Origin: Lepraria neglecta
Taxonomy: Eukaryota; Ascomycota; Lecanoromycetes; Lecanorales; Stereocaulaceae
Assembly (NCBI GenBank): GCA_033220425.1
Contig: CM065648.1
Span: 3,906,001 to 3,970,000, forward strand
Length of the DNA stretch: 64,000 bases
Reading direction: 5' to 3'
Part shown: piece after piece, positions 21,919-31,873 of the stretch
Layout of the letters: the number at the start of each line of letters is the position of its first letter
Position numbering within the stretch: position 1 is the first letter of the stretch
Notes under the pieces: model-generated
The model's input: the letters and a program-made list of their open reading frames with translations, nothing else
The model's database searches: none
What the model was told of the DNA's origin: nothing
Translations under genes and position numbers: made by a program

Positions 21919-22503
21919 TTCGCATTCTCAAGGTCCCTTAGAAGAGTAAGCAATATAGGGCGATAGAACAGGTAAGAAGTCGGAGCAATCTAGCGCTTTT
22001 GTGAGTACTCAATAGTCCTTTTTCGCGATATTTACTACTATTTGACATCGATTCCAACGCTACTTATTGAATTTTCCATGGTTAATACCGTCAGCTGAGG
22101 TCTTGGTCTTCTGCAGTCCAGTGCTGGAGTCACCCTCTAGCTTTAGATTCAAGGCCTTGCTAGAGCACTGTTGGTTGCCCCCAATCAAACACAGACGAGC
22201 TCTCATCAATGGCATTGCTGTTGCATGGCTAATTGAGACTGGGAACAATTGCGTTGTGATTATCAAAGGGTAATCATTCAGCTCGAGTCCTCAAAGCTTC
22301 TAAGATCCTTCTTTGTTGTGCTTGAAAGGCATTGTATTAACTCATAGGACTGACAATGGCAGCCGAACTATGACCCAGGTAAACGCCCAATATATAAACC
22401 CTACTCGTATGGAATGTTCATATAAACACTCGCACGATAACCTAGCCCTCTGAGTCAACGCTACATCGGACTGCACCAATATCGCCCGTCACAAAGCTCA
22501 GAC
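21919..22503. other. Intergenic region, start of a duplicated unit
   Basis: No gene. From about 22300 it carries a segment (TTTGTTGTGCTTGAAAGGCATTGT, then GACAATGGC) that recurs before the mini gene at 23272, so the upstream region was duplicated together with the mini genes. Confidence 0.45.
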
Positions 22504-22650
22504 ATGGATAGAGACACTGTATTCTTCGCTCTCGCGCTAGGTTGGTGTACTTACACTATCTACGTGTTCCTAGTCGTCCTCCACAAAAGAACTCGGGGAT
22601 TGGAGTTGAAATTCCAGACGATAAGTGATAATGCCCGTCGAACGGTCTAG
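22504..22650 (+). CDS. Possible 48-aa single-pass membrane mini protein, copy 1
   Basis: It starts MDRDTVFFALALGWCTYTIY and has one membrane segment at about residues 5-26 followed by a basic stretch (HKRTRGLELK). A second open segment downstream (LQEIKSQWRWDWNW, about 22668-22757) resembles one after copy 2, hinting at a longer ancestral gene. No family known. Support comes from the duplicated partner at 23272. Confidence 0.3.
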   Translation: MDRDTVFFALALGWCTYTIYVFLVVLHKRTRGLELKFQTISDNARRTV

Positions 22651-23271
22651 GAGCATTCCCAGGGGCCCTTCAAGAGATCAAATCGCAATGGCGATGGGAT
22701 TGGAATTGGATGGAGAGCGTTTTCGAAACCGAAGAACCAGATACTACCACTACTGAGTGAGTAGATATATAATATGAAACTGAATTGTCTCCTATTCTCC
22801 TACCTCAAAAAACCATTTCATCTTACCAGCTTCAGCCCAAAGCCGCGCTGAAATACTCGTCGTTTAATCGTAGCCTCCAGCGGAACAAAGACGATTTTCC
22901 GATCAACGGCAAGCTCATCCCACAGGCTACAGCTGAGTAAGATCAAGGACAATAGGATTGTGCCTGACGAATGGCTACCTTACTATCGACGAGTCTAATG
23001 GGGGAGGAGGAGAAAAGAAATGCACAATCCATTGAACCTTTCAGGGTAGTCCTTTGTTCCACTTGAAAGGCGTTGTTCACTCAATGGCGGAGCGGACAAT
23101 GGCGCAGGTGTATATCAATTGCAACATTCTCTTCCCGAGGTTTGGGATCTTCTCATTAGGCTCACTACTCTTCATCTTCTCCATCGCAAAGGCCTGATCT
23201 TCCGACTCAGAGGACTACAACAGTAGATTTGTACCAGCGGACCCAAGCCTAACAGCAGCTTGTATCTCGAC

Positions 23272-23436
23272 ATGGATACCATATTCTTCTATCTCGGTGT
23301 AAGTCTATGCATGTTCTGCATCAGCATGCTACCTGAAATTCCGTATCTTCTTGCTTACTGGAAGAGTAAGTCTCAACCCAAGGCAGCAGCTTTGAGTATC
23401 TGCTGCGGGAAGATGTTCAAGAAGCACAACGAATGA
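23272..23436 (+). CDS. Possible 54-aa single-pass membrane mini protein, copy 2
   Basis: MDTIFFYLGVSLCMFCISML opens a hydrophobic segment like that of the copy at 22504 (MD-x-x-T-x-FF). The downstream segment at about 23395-23480 reads VQEAQRMMWDGFEWM in a shifted frame, matching the segment after copy 1. The unit including about 230 bp of leader is duplicated, but the coding parts differ considerably, so either fast evolution or decay is under way. Confidence 0.3.
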   Translation: MDTIFFYLGVSLCMFCISMLPEIPYLLAYWKSKSQPKAAALSICCGKMFKKHNE

Positions 23437-23726
23437 TGTGGGATGGGTTTGAGTGGATGTTAGATGAACAGTCACTCTTCTAGAGACAAGTAGGTAATAA
23501 GCCTAGATCGGAACTTTCCTCTTCTTAAACCCATTCGTCGTGATGCCTCAAAGCACACGTTCTGAGTTATAGCTAAATCTCCATTTAGTCTGTATTTCTC
23601 TCACCATGTACTCTATTATTCAAAATCCAATCAATTCCAATAATGTAGTCATCGTCTTCTTTTTCAGCGGAGCCTAGGCTCCGCTTACCACTCGACGGTA
23701 TCTTTCCGGCCACCATTCTTCGTTTT

Positions 23727-23942
23727 CTAGACAGGCACGTTTTTAGTTCTCCTACCGCCTTGGGCCTGTCGACGTGTTTTCAGTTGCCCGTACTCCACGT
23801 CAATACTAAGCTTAAAAACGAAGACCGTCAAGGGTAGAAAGAAGAAGAAGAAAATTCCCACAAGATACCAGCCGACTTTTGGGTTCTCGAGCCAGGTGTC
23901 GACGGCACCTTGGGTGTGACTATTGTTTATGGGTTGACCCAT
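23727..23942 (-). CDS. Small single-pass membrane protein (71 aa), orphan
   Basis: The ATG at 23942 starts MGQPINNSHTQGAVDTWLEN, followed by one strong membrane helix (VGWYLVGIFFFFFLPLTVFVF) and a basic tail (LKTRRQAQGGRRTKNVPV). The same frame is open upstream without ATG for about 70 codons, including HNIQLINHIRYSQ, which resembles HNIQRINSYRHAQ of the next gene. The longer form starting at a Met around 24090 is therefore possible. No known family; one of a run of minus-strand orphan genes. Confidence 0.4.
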   Translation of the reverse strand: MGQPINNSHTQGAVDTWLENPKVGWYLVGIFFFFFLPLTVFVFKLSIDVEYGQLKTRRQAQGGRRTKNVPV

Positions 23943-24499
23943 TTCTGTTTGTGAGTACCGAATATGGTTGATAAGTTGGATGTTGTGCCGGCCAGGTGGG
24001 AGAATGCGACAGTTGAATATGGAGGACTGAGGAATTTGGGAATATAAGAGGAGAGTAGGATGTTTATGTGTTGCTGGAATTGTGTTTAACATGCATGTGA
24101 GGTCTTTGTTATGTACATAGGAAACAAGTTCATTGTTCCCTGACGGATATTGCAAGACGGTGCTCTTCGCCTTTCATAATTGGTAGGTTGTGCATTTTAT
24201 GAAACGTGACTCCAACCTGTTTCTCGCTTGGTGAAATCAACGCAACTCGGCTCAAGTGATTTTCAACTTTTAAGATTCAACATCTTTTGTACCAAAAATT
24301 AAGATGGAAGGCTACATGGACACAGGCAGGTCCTTGAAGAAATACACAAGCATGATACGCTACTAGCAAATCGCTGGACTCTACAACTGTCCATGATTGT
24401 TCCCCCTGCACGCTCCCTAACAATGAGCTGTCGCTAGATCTCCATGTAATTTGCACCTCTCCCACTATCTACTCCGGGAGTCGTCCTTCTGCGCACTTG

Positions 24500-24907
24500 T
24501 TAGTTTTGCCCTTCTTCGCTCTCTTCTTCTCCATCCCGCCCCCCCGGGGGTCGAACAGCACGAAATGAAACTTTAGGCCAACCCTCTTTATACGTCCGCT
24601 TGCTAATCAGCTCATGCTGCAAACTCGGCGTCTCAATTGTTGCAACCTCCTGCTTGTGAACTGCCTGCTGGTGAAGCTCCTTCTCGTGGTGGTCTCCCTC
24701 CCTAAGGTAGACACAGGTGGAGATGATGAGCATACAGAACAGAAAGAAGAAGATGTAGACATCTAGGGGAAATGGGTGGTTCCTGACGCAGAATCCAGCG
24801 TCCGGAGCGTGAGCTTCATCGAAAGAGTGAGGCTTGGCTTGAGCGTGGCGATAGGAATTGATGCGTTGGATGTTGTGGTGCAAGGGGGTGTGGAAGCGGC
24901 AGCCCAT
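24500..24907 (-). CDS. Single-pass membrane protein (135 aa), orphan
   Basis: ATG at 24907. Residues 1-45 include HHNIQRINSYRHAQ. A single membrane helix follows at about 48-67 (PLDVYIFFFLFCMLIISTCV), then a charged tail ending in GRDGEEESEEGQN. Its leader resembles that of the gene at 23727, indicating a local tandem duplication. Function unknown. Confidence 0.45.
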   Translation of the reverse strand: MGCRFHTPLHHNIQRINSYRHAQAKPHSFDEAHAPDAGFCVRNHPFPLDVYIFFFLFCMLIISTCVYLREGDHHEKELHQQAVHKQEVATIETPSLQHELISKRTYKEGWPKVSFRAVRPPGGRDGEEESEEGQN

Positions 24908-25421
24908 GTTGAGAGGCCTTCGCTGGTGCGTGATGTGGTGTGGTGTTTCACTGTTTGAGCTTTGCGGAGAGCAGTCGGATGTTTGAAGAGGTTGGAAGTG
25001 AGTTTGGAGAAGACATGAGGATTGAGAGAAGTATGCATTGGTTTTGTGTTTTTCATTATTGTGTCTATATCGAGTGGAAAGGAATTTTGTGTTTTACAGA
25101 TTGACACGCTTGATTGCAAGTCGTCGCCGCTTCTACTCTCCTTGAGGTGGATGGACTTCTCTCTCGTCTGGGTGAAAAGCCGACACATCGCTTGCTTAAG
25201 CACTTTCAAGAATGATGGAACCGGGGATCCATGTTCTTGAGATCAACGTGTATTTGCACAGGTGCTTTTCAGATCAGAACATTCTTTGCTCCATTACCTC
25301 GAATATTAATTATTAAGTCTCTAGATGGGCAGCTTATCAAAATCCGAACTCCAGATATAACATATATAAAGCAAATCCTTTCAAAACCCGTTACAATAGA
25401 AATCCACCTACCTGTTCACAC

Positions 25422-26198
25422 TCACGCAAGCAAATTATTCCTCGACCGCTTCTTAGCGAGCTCCTTACCCTCGTTAACAGCCTTTCTCTTATCCCCACTC
25501 TTAGGCCCTTTCGTACTCTGCTGAACCAACGCATACCAACCCTTGTCAGTCCTAGGCGTAGGTCTGCTCCTCAAATTGTAACCAGAGGCTCCTTGATAAG
25601 GAGATCTTGGAAGTGGCTTTGGCGCATAGGGGCCCTTTGGTGCAAAGGGATCGGAGAACACAATAGGCTCAGCCTTCTCGTCAATGGACATAGAGAAACT
25701 AAACTCGTCAGAAGGGCAAATGATGGGTGAAGGGTGTTCGTACATTGGCTGTCCTTGCTCCAATGCCAGCTCGTAAATGGCTTGTTCCTCCTCAACAGTT
25801 GAGTAGCGGATTTCGTGGTAGGGTCCGTCTGTCGCTTCGATCGCTGATGCTGTCTCGTGGACTTTTTTGTTAATCAGTGCCAATTTGTAGAGAGAGACAA
25901 TCGAAGCAACGCCGGTGAAGATAACGATAGCCAAGTTGAGAACGGGGATGTCGCCTGGATAGATGCTCGAGTAGTCGATACTTGGGATTTGAGGCAATGC
26001 AATGTTTTGGAAACGATCGCCAATGCCGGTATAGGCATTCTTGAAGAAGCCGGTGTAGTTCATGGGTTCTATTGTTGGTAGGCTGTCACTGTTGATGGTG
26101 GCGGTGATGTAGTTAGTGGTGATAGTGGCGGTAGCGGGACGATTCCAGAGAGTCCAAGTCATTTGATGTATTTTTTTATGAGCTGGCTTGTGGGACAT
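25422..26198 (-). CDS. Single-pass membrane protein (258 aa), orphan
   Basis: ATG at 26198, single open frame. An extracytoplasmic-looking N-terminal part (Thr/Asn-rich, about 1-80) precedes one helix near residues 85-106 (VLNLAIVIFTGVASIVSLYK). A Pro/Ser-rich tail with a very basic end (KRKAVNEGKELAKKRSRNNL) follows. No family recognised. Same strand and similar layout as its neighbours, which suggests an expanded lineage-specific group, though sequence similarity between them is slight. Confidence 0.5.
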   Translation of the reverse strand: MSHKPAHKKIHQMTWTLWNRPATATITTNYITATINSDSLPTIEPMNYTGFFKNAYTGIGDRFQNIALPQIPSIDYSSIYPGDIPVLNLAIVIFTGVASIVSLYKLALINKKVHETASAIEATDGPYHEIRYSTVEEEQAIYELALEQGQPMYEHPSPIICPSDEFSFSMSIDEKAEPIVFSDPFAPKGPYAPKPLPRSPYQGASGYNLRSRPTPRTDKGWYALVQQSTKGPKSGDKRKAVNEGKELAKKRSRNNLLA

Positions 26199-26857
26199 TC
26201 AGGTGATTTGCTTCTTGATGCTTCCTTTAAGCTGTTGTAACCTGGTTATCTTTGCTTTGGACGCTAGATCGAATGCACAGTGATCTGTATGTGGAATCCG
26301 AGGAACGAGAATTGGGCAGGAGAAATTGGGGTATTTGTATGCCCATTGATTGTGTGGCAATGAGACAAGTCGTCTTTGTCAAGCATTGAGTGACCAAAGC
26401 CATTATATTAGATGAAAGACAATTCTTTTTGAAAGAGCGAACAATGAGAAATTGAAAATGGATTCAAAACACAATACACTTGTGGAAGAGGAAATAAGAG
26501 AGGCATTGTTGTAACGAGAAAGTAATGATATATTGCCAAGGGACGGTGAACAGACATTGGACAAAACTGACAAGACGTGATAGACTTATTGAGATGTTTG
26601 AGAGTCAAGAATATTAGTTAATCATCCAAATGAGAGACCTTGCTCTCCTAGATGGAGATATTGGAGTCCAGCATGTAGTGTATGAATTTTCTCGAAAAGT
26701 AGGAAACAGGGTGGACTCTAGCACCAAGAACAAGTTTTGCTTCGATTTGTATTCATACTTTAAAGAAATCTCCAACATCGAATTCCGAAACACAGGCATT
26801 CATCATACTGCTGAAACATGCGGTCCCCCCAATTCTCATTACGCCTTCCCAAATGCT

Positions 26858-28309
26858 TTAGAAATTCAGTCCCTTCCCTTTCCTAGAACCCATCGACATA
26901 CGGAGCTCAGCTTGAAACTCTGACTCCTTATTGGAAAACGCGCTTTCCGTCGTACTTGGGGGCGAGCTTCTCCTAATTCCAGCTTGCGTTTCACTATTTG
27001 GCCGCATTGCCTTTCGAAACTTGGCAGACACACTCCCAGGCGTACTCATGCCCGACCTCCTGCTGCTCCTCCCACTCCTCGATTGCATGATCGTGCGAAG
27101 CCCAGCTTGAAATTCTGACTCCGGAGTTGCGAGTCCACTCTTCGGAGTACTCCTCGCTGGCCGCTTCCTCGAACCCCCACTCTTCGACAACATAGTCGTT
27201 CGGACACCAGCCTGGAAATACAACTCTTCGCTTGAACTTGAGCACAAACTACCTGGTGTGCTTGCTCCCGATGTCTCCATCATTGTCCTCGCCTTGCGTT
27301 GCGCGTAGGTATCAACCTCTGACAGAAATTCGGACTCTTCCGGACTTGGGGTCTTCACACCAGCCTCTAGGGTAAGGAAGTCTTTGAGCAGTATCCTGCT
27401 GAGTTTCCTGCCGGTAAGATTGCCTCGAGGATACTTTGCGGGCTTGGTAGGTTGGTCCTTGTGCTCCTTTTGTAGCACCGCTGTATTGGGCGCCATTGTT
27501 TTCGACACGGTAGCTTCTCTGTGGTGTGATTGTTTTGGCGTACAATGGTCTTTCTTCCGATTCTCCTGTGCCTTTGGTGAACCTTCTTCATGCTTATCAT
27601 TGGACTCCTTTTGCGGTGTCAGTGTTTCCGGCATTTTTAGCTCTTTGTCTTCTCGCTCAGTCGTATCTTTATTCTGCTCCTGTACCTCCGGTATGGTTTT
27701 GGCATGGAGGTCTTGGGATTCATCTTTTAGCACCATGGTGTTCGGTGCCAGCGTGTTCAATAACGCACTCGGCTCTATGAAACTCATTTGCTTCATTGCG
27801 TTGTTGACAGTAAAGTCTTGGGAAATCTTTCTGGGGCTGGCATGCTGGTCTTTGCGTCCCGTTTGAAATACCATCGTCTTCAAGGTAGGCACCATTGTGT
27901 GCACCGTAATTGGCTCTTTGTTGTGTTGTTGCGTTGTGGTATCATGGTTTCCATTGTCGGACAAGTGCGCCTCTGGCAAGACACCTGTGGGTACCTCTGT
28001 CGAAACGCCATCGTCATCGTCAAGCCCGCAGTCGATACCGCCGTACGAGAAGAACACGAGGCAGGGGACACCAGTAGCAATGAAGAGGTACTTTATGTTG
28101 GTCTCAAAACATTCCAGTGTCCATTCAAAACTCGCTATTTGGGAGTGGATAAAGTCACATGTGGTGAATAGGAGACTAATGGCAAAACCTAGTCCTAGGA
28201 CGTAGATAATGTAGATGATGAGGGTGTTGATGAAGCTTCTGAGTCTGCTCTTTGAGGATAGAGCTGCCATAAGGCACGACAGCGCCAGTGTGGAGGAAAG
28301 GTCCAACAT
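26858..28309 (-). CDS. Multi-pass membrane protein with C-terminal repeats (483 aa), orphan
   Basis: Single open frame with ATG at 28309. Two or three membrane helices occupy residues 1 to about 100 (FINTLIIYIIYVLGLGFAIS and YLFIATGVPCLVFF). A charged, Thr/Lys/Glu-rich stretch reaches about residue 300. From about 320 to the end come four to five degenerate repeats centred on FQAGLRTIMQSRSGRS followed by STPGS or STPKS. Function unknown. The Ser/Arg/Pro repeats look like phosphorylation or protein-binding sites on the cytoplasmic side; that is inference. Confidence 0.55.
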   Translation of the reverse strand: MLDLSSTLALSCLMAALSSKSRLRSFINTLIIYIIYVLGLGFAISLLFTTCDFIHSQIASFEWTLECFETNIKYLFIATGVPCLVFFSYGGIDCGLDDDDGVSTEVPTGVLPEAHLSDNGNHDTTTQQHNKEPITVHTMVPTLKTMVFQTGRKDQHASPRKISQDFTVNNAMKQMSFIEPSALLNTLAPNTMVLKDESQDLHAKTIPEVQEQNKDTTEREDKELKMPETLTPQKESNDKHEEGSPKAQENRKKDHCTPKQSHHREATVSKTMAPNTAVLQKEHKDQPTKPAKYPRGNLTGRKLSRILLKDFLTLEAGVKTPSPEESEFLSEVDTYAQRKARTMMETSGASTPGSLCSSSSEELYFQAGVRTTMLSKSGGSRKRPARSTPKSGLATPESEFQAGLRTIMQSRSGRSSRRSGMSTPGSVSAKFRKAMRPNSETQAGIRRSSPPSTTESAFSNKESEFQAELRMSMGSRKGKGLNF

Positions 28310-28320
28310 GATGGTGTTGG

Positions 28321-28362
28321 TGTATGGTTGGATATGGATATGGTTATGGATATGGTTATGGT
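28321..28362. repeat. Short tandem repeat of TATGG(A/T)
   Basis: About 40 bp of repeated GGATATGGTTATGGATATGG just upstream of the 483-aa membrane protein start. It lies in the leader or promoter. Confidence 0.7.
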
Positions 28363-28739
28363 GAAAGCGAGTCAGTGTGAGGCTGAAGGGGTGTGTGGTG
28401 TAGAGCGTGTTGGTGCCCGCAATAGTTGTTGAAGAGAGGTTAGAAAGTTGAACGAAGTTTGTGGATGAAACACCAAGATTCTGGAAGGAAAGTGTCTAAG
28501 ACACACTCAGTGTTTGAAATAAGTACTCGTTGCTAGGCACTAACATAAACACAGGTCACTGGTTAACACGCAATATACGTAGCATCGTGCTGTTTTCACC
28601 TAGTGCAAGGAGCCGGTCACTGTTATCGGCAACCGAAAACCCTCTAGAATTATGACCATTCCTTAGGATAAGGTATGGATTAAGATCAATTGGGAAAACA
28701 ATTCCCTATTGCAAGTATCTTCAAATGAAATAGGCTTAT
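28363..28739. other. Intergenic region, no gene seen
   Basis: Promoter side of the 483-aa membrane protein gene and 3' side of the next minus-strand gene. It has no coding or RNA features I can support. Confidence 0.4.
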
Positions 28740-29293
28740 TTATGAATTTGGAATCATTCGGCGGAGTTTGGCATTGATAGATCCAGAGACATCAATATGT
28801 AAGTAACCGTCCGAAGATCCTCCCACGTCAGAACTCCAGACCTTCAGCTTTTCCAGCAATGTTCTATCAACTTTCTTCACACTGGTACTCCTAGCAGCTG
28901 CACGCTGCCGTCCTTCTTGCTCTTGCTTCTGCCCGACACGCGTAAAGGTAACCACGTCCCGGTCGTGATTATAACCAGGTGGTAAGCAAGCACTGCCGTA
29001 ATCGCGCTCACGTCACCGTTGGAGCCACTGGAACGCATGGCTCGGAGCTTACCGTAGGAGTAGCCATAGCGCGGCTGCGAATCTTCCGTCGCTGGCAGCA
29101 GAGGCGTTCCCTCATTTTGGTTCGTATCTCCGCCCGCATCTTCCTCCACGAGTGTAATCTCATGGCTCTCATGTTGTTCCCACTCAAAGCGTAGGCGAAG
29201 CTCTTGATGCATTTGTGCTAGCCTGATTGATGATATATACGCGGATTGTAGGAAGTTCGAGATTGGAAAAGGTTCCAGGCTGCCCTCTCGCAT
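28740..29293 (-). CDS. Orphan gene, frame changes in the middle
   Basis: ATG at 29293 opens a frame with protein-like composition (MREGSLEPFPISNFLQSAYI, then an acidic middle with TLVEEDAGGDTNQNEGTPLL). Near 28980 the coding signal appears to move to another frame that ends at 28740 (VVTFTRVGQKQEQEG, then KVDRTLLEKLKVWSSD). A GTAAGC donor at about 29055 and a CAG acceptor at about 29000 exist but do not join these frames as I read them. It may have an unseen intron or be frame-broken. No family known. Confidence 0.35.
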
Positions 29294-29574
29294 TTAAGGA
29301 GAGGTGGCATTCCGCAAGGACAGAAAGATCACATGTGTTACAGAGGCCACAGTGACAATGAGGAGACAATGGCTTTATTCAATACCGTATTGTCATCTTT
29401 TCCACAAGCTCTTATTGCGTTAGCTCAGACTTACCTCTCCGGCTTAAATTCATCAAATCTACAACAGATGGCAGCAGCGTAGCACGATAAAAACAATTCT
29501 CGAACCCATCAAGATCTGATATGTACGTTACCATTGAACAAATTCTCGAAAACATAAAAAATCTGACATGTACG

Positions 29575-30237
29575 CTACCCCAGCTTTCCCATGAACAATC
29601 TCACCCTCTTTAAAATCCCCTTCTTCTCAAACCTTGCACGTTCGCGACTCTCGCGGTCCCATACCTTTGATTGCGTAATAGCAGCATCAACGCGAGCCTT
29701 TTCACGTTTGAGCCTCTCATCCTCGTCTTCCTGCCACGCTTTAGCTTCTTTGAAAGCCAGGCACAAAGGATACCCCATACCTGTCGTGGCTAGAACTAGT
29801 TGGAGAGAAGTCACTATAGGAAGTCCACTCGGATTGATGTTGCGCATGGGAAGAGGCTTGGGGCCGGCCACAGGGGCTGAAGTTGGCTCCATGTATGAAA
29901 TAGATCTGGTAGAGGGTTGAGAGTAAGTCGATACTCTTGGATCGAGATTGACAGGCTCGTCATCTTGGCCATCCAATTGAGGGACAGAATATACTCCGTC
30001 GAAGTCGGCGAAGAGAACATTAGCTTGCCGAATTATGTCAGAAGAACTTCGAGGCTCCGTCTCAGACGGTGGGTTCGATCGACGACATACCCTCTGTAGA
30101 GGTGGCCCATCATGTTCGCCTTCGTCCGCGATGCGGTCTGCGCCATTACTGCCGTCCCCAATAATTTTTGCCTCATCGCTATCAGGGTCCGCCCACTCGA
30201 GGTAAGAACGAGTGTTTTGGGGAATTGATGCTGTCAT
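29575..30237 (-). CDS. Orphan protein with one hydrophobic segment (220 aa)
   Basis: Single frame with ATG at 30237. The N-terminal 130 residues are acidic and disordered. A hydrophobic stretch near residues 138-165 (LPIVTSLQLVLATTGMGYPL) may span or dip into a membrane. The C-terminal 55 residues are a strongly charged helix (KEAKAWQEDEDERLKREKA). No known family. It is the last of the minus-strand run of orphans from 23.7 kb. Confidence 0.5.
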   Translation of the reverse strand: MTASIPQNTRSYLEWADPDSDEAKIIGDGSNGADRIADEGEHDGPPLQRVCRRSNPPSETEPRSSSDIIRQANVLFADFDGVYSVPQLDGQDDEPVNLDPRVSTYSQPSTRSISYMEPTSAPVAGPKPLPMRNINPSGLPIVTSLQLVLATTGMGYPLCLAFKEAKAWQEDEDERLKREKARVDAAITQSKVWDRESRERARFEKKGILKRVRLFMGKLG

Positions 30238-30521
30238 GATTAGTAGTGTGTTTCTGAGCTAGAGTGAGTCTGAGGATAGCAATAAGAGTCGGGATGAAAA
30301 CTGAATTTAAGAATGACGAGTGCAAGAGGTAACACTTTGCAATGACAACTAAAAGATCTCGATTGGGAGTACACGACCAGTAACAATGGGAAGTTAGTGG
30401 CTTTGTTTGAAGTTGCATTGTCATCACTTCCTCCGCTTCTTAGTGCCGCAGCCCTGACCAGTCTGAGCTGACTTCTGCAACATACGAAAGTCTCTAGGAG
30501 CCGTCACGCATTGGCGGCATA

Positions 30522-30850
30522 ATGGATCAATCCTCTAAAGATCCACGGAAGGCTCCTGAGCTACCTCAACGACCGGATTGGAAGGCTGATTGCATAATCA
30601 TTGCAGCACACAGCTCATTCAGCGCCGCTCTCGAAGCAATCCACAAAACTGGACGCGATGGGCGAACAAAATCGACGACAACTTCCGTCAAATGGAGCGG
30701 CAAACCGAAGACCTGGATGTGTCTGAAGATGACTTTATTGGCTTCATTTGGCTTTTCTCCGATCATCCGCCTAGGCCTACGATGCCAACAGCGGAAGAGT
30801 ATAACGAGATCCAAAAGCGAAATATCAAAGGATTGGATGGCTTTCGCTGA
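30522..30850 (+). pseudogene. Broken, shortened paralogue of the W-x-x-W-A gene at 31244
   Basis: ATG at 30522 opens with a segment containing ELPQRPDWKADC, which matches SLPQREGWNTSD in the next gene. The similarity then continues in a different frame: NWTRWANKIDDNF and FIWLFSDHPPRPTMPTAEE, matching FWHEWADNFEARL and LIRKFSKYPDRPSIQPGSS. So the two genes are a tandem duplication and this copy has a frame change near 30640 and stops early at about 30850. An unrecognised intron is the alternative. Confidence 0.5.
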
Positions 30851-31243
30851 TAAGTGACAGCCTCAGAAAAGGACGAGGAAGTTGGGCAGGATGAAGATTC
30901 AGAAGTGAGGCTCACGTTCTATTTAGAGGTGGCGTAATTTCGTAGACAGCGGTCCCTTAAGATTGGCTGATTAGACTTATGCTTTGATGGTCTTCTCCTT
31001 CTGTAGTAGCATTGAAAACACACTAAATCATCTAGGAAACAGTGAAAAGTAATTAGGTCTCGCGTGAAAAAGGTGTGACAATGACTTTGTTCGACAGCTC
31101 TTTGTGGAATTTTCGACACTTTCGCCCTCGAGACACTTCGTACTACATGTTCGACCTGACTGACATCTAGAACTGCATACATTCACCACACGTAAGAACG
31201 AACACAGCGTAAAATCCAGACGAACTGGCGAGAAAACACCGAA

Positions 31244-31873
31244 ATGAATGCCATCAGCTTACCACAGCGAGAGGGCTGGAATACATCAGACGTAATGAGC
31301 TGTGGAGACGATTACACTCCAGAGGATGCAGCAACTATCATGATGCAGTTCTGGCATGAATGGGCGGACAATTTCGAAGCCCGCCTTCTCCAATTGGTTG
31401 ATCAGACTGATTTTACCGAGATCTGCGGGCGAGATGATATGGACCTTATCCGAAAGTTCTCAAAATATCCAGATAGACCCAGCATCCAGCCAGGAAGTAG
31501 TCAAGAGACACAAGGAAGCCTCCTAGATCGAGCATGGCATCAATGGGCTGCGGATGTCGAGGGGATTTTTTTCGCCTTGAAAGACTGTCTGGCTCGTGGC
31601 AAAGCGAACCCGAAGGCACATATGATGACATTCTACACCTTGGACGACAAAGTTTCCGCCTGCCCGATTCCAAGCCTATCTCAGGGCGACGAGTTATCCA
31701 AGGTTCTGTGTGCGTTATTGTGGGTTTCGGGTGTCAAGTTCAGCGCGTCTAGTGATGGTATGCACGACTTGATGGGCGGCATGGAGAAAATGTGCCTGGA
31801 GAGCGGAACCTATAGCAGGTCAGGCCGTCTTTCAGAGGAGATGGCGATCAGGATGAAGAAGTTGACCCTCTAG
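31244..31873 (+). CDS. Orphan protein with two W-x-x-W-A helices (209 aa)
   Basis: Intact ATG-started frame. Two related helices carry the motif: FWHEWADNFEARLLQL near residue 38 and AWHQWAADVEGIFFALKD near 98, each followed by a short acidic or charged loop, so the protein looks internally duplicated. No signal peptide or membrane helix. No named family recognised. The broken copy lies 400 bp upstream on the same strand. Confidence 0.5.
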   Translation: MNAISLPQREGWNTSDVMSCGDDYTPEDAATIMMQFWHEWADNFEARLLQLVDQTDFTEICGRDDMDLIRKFSKYPDRPSIQPGSSQETQGSLLDRAWHQWAADVEGIFFALKDCLARGKANPKAHMMTFYTLDDKVSACPIPSLSQGDELSKVLCALLWVSGVKFSASSDGMHDLMGGMEKMCLESGTYSRSGRLSEEMAIRMKKLTL

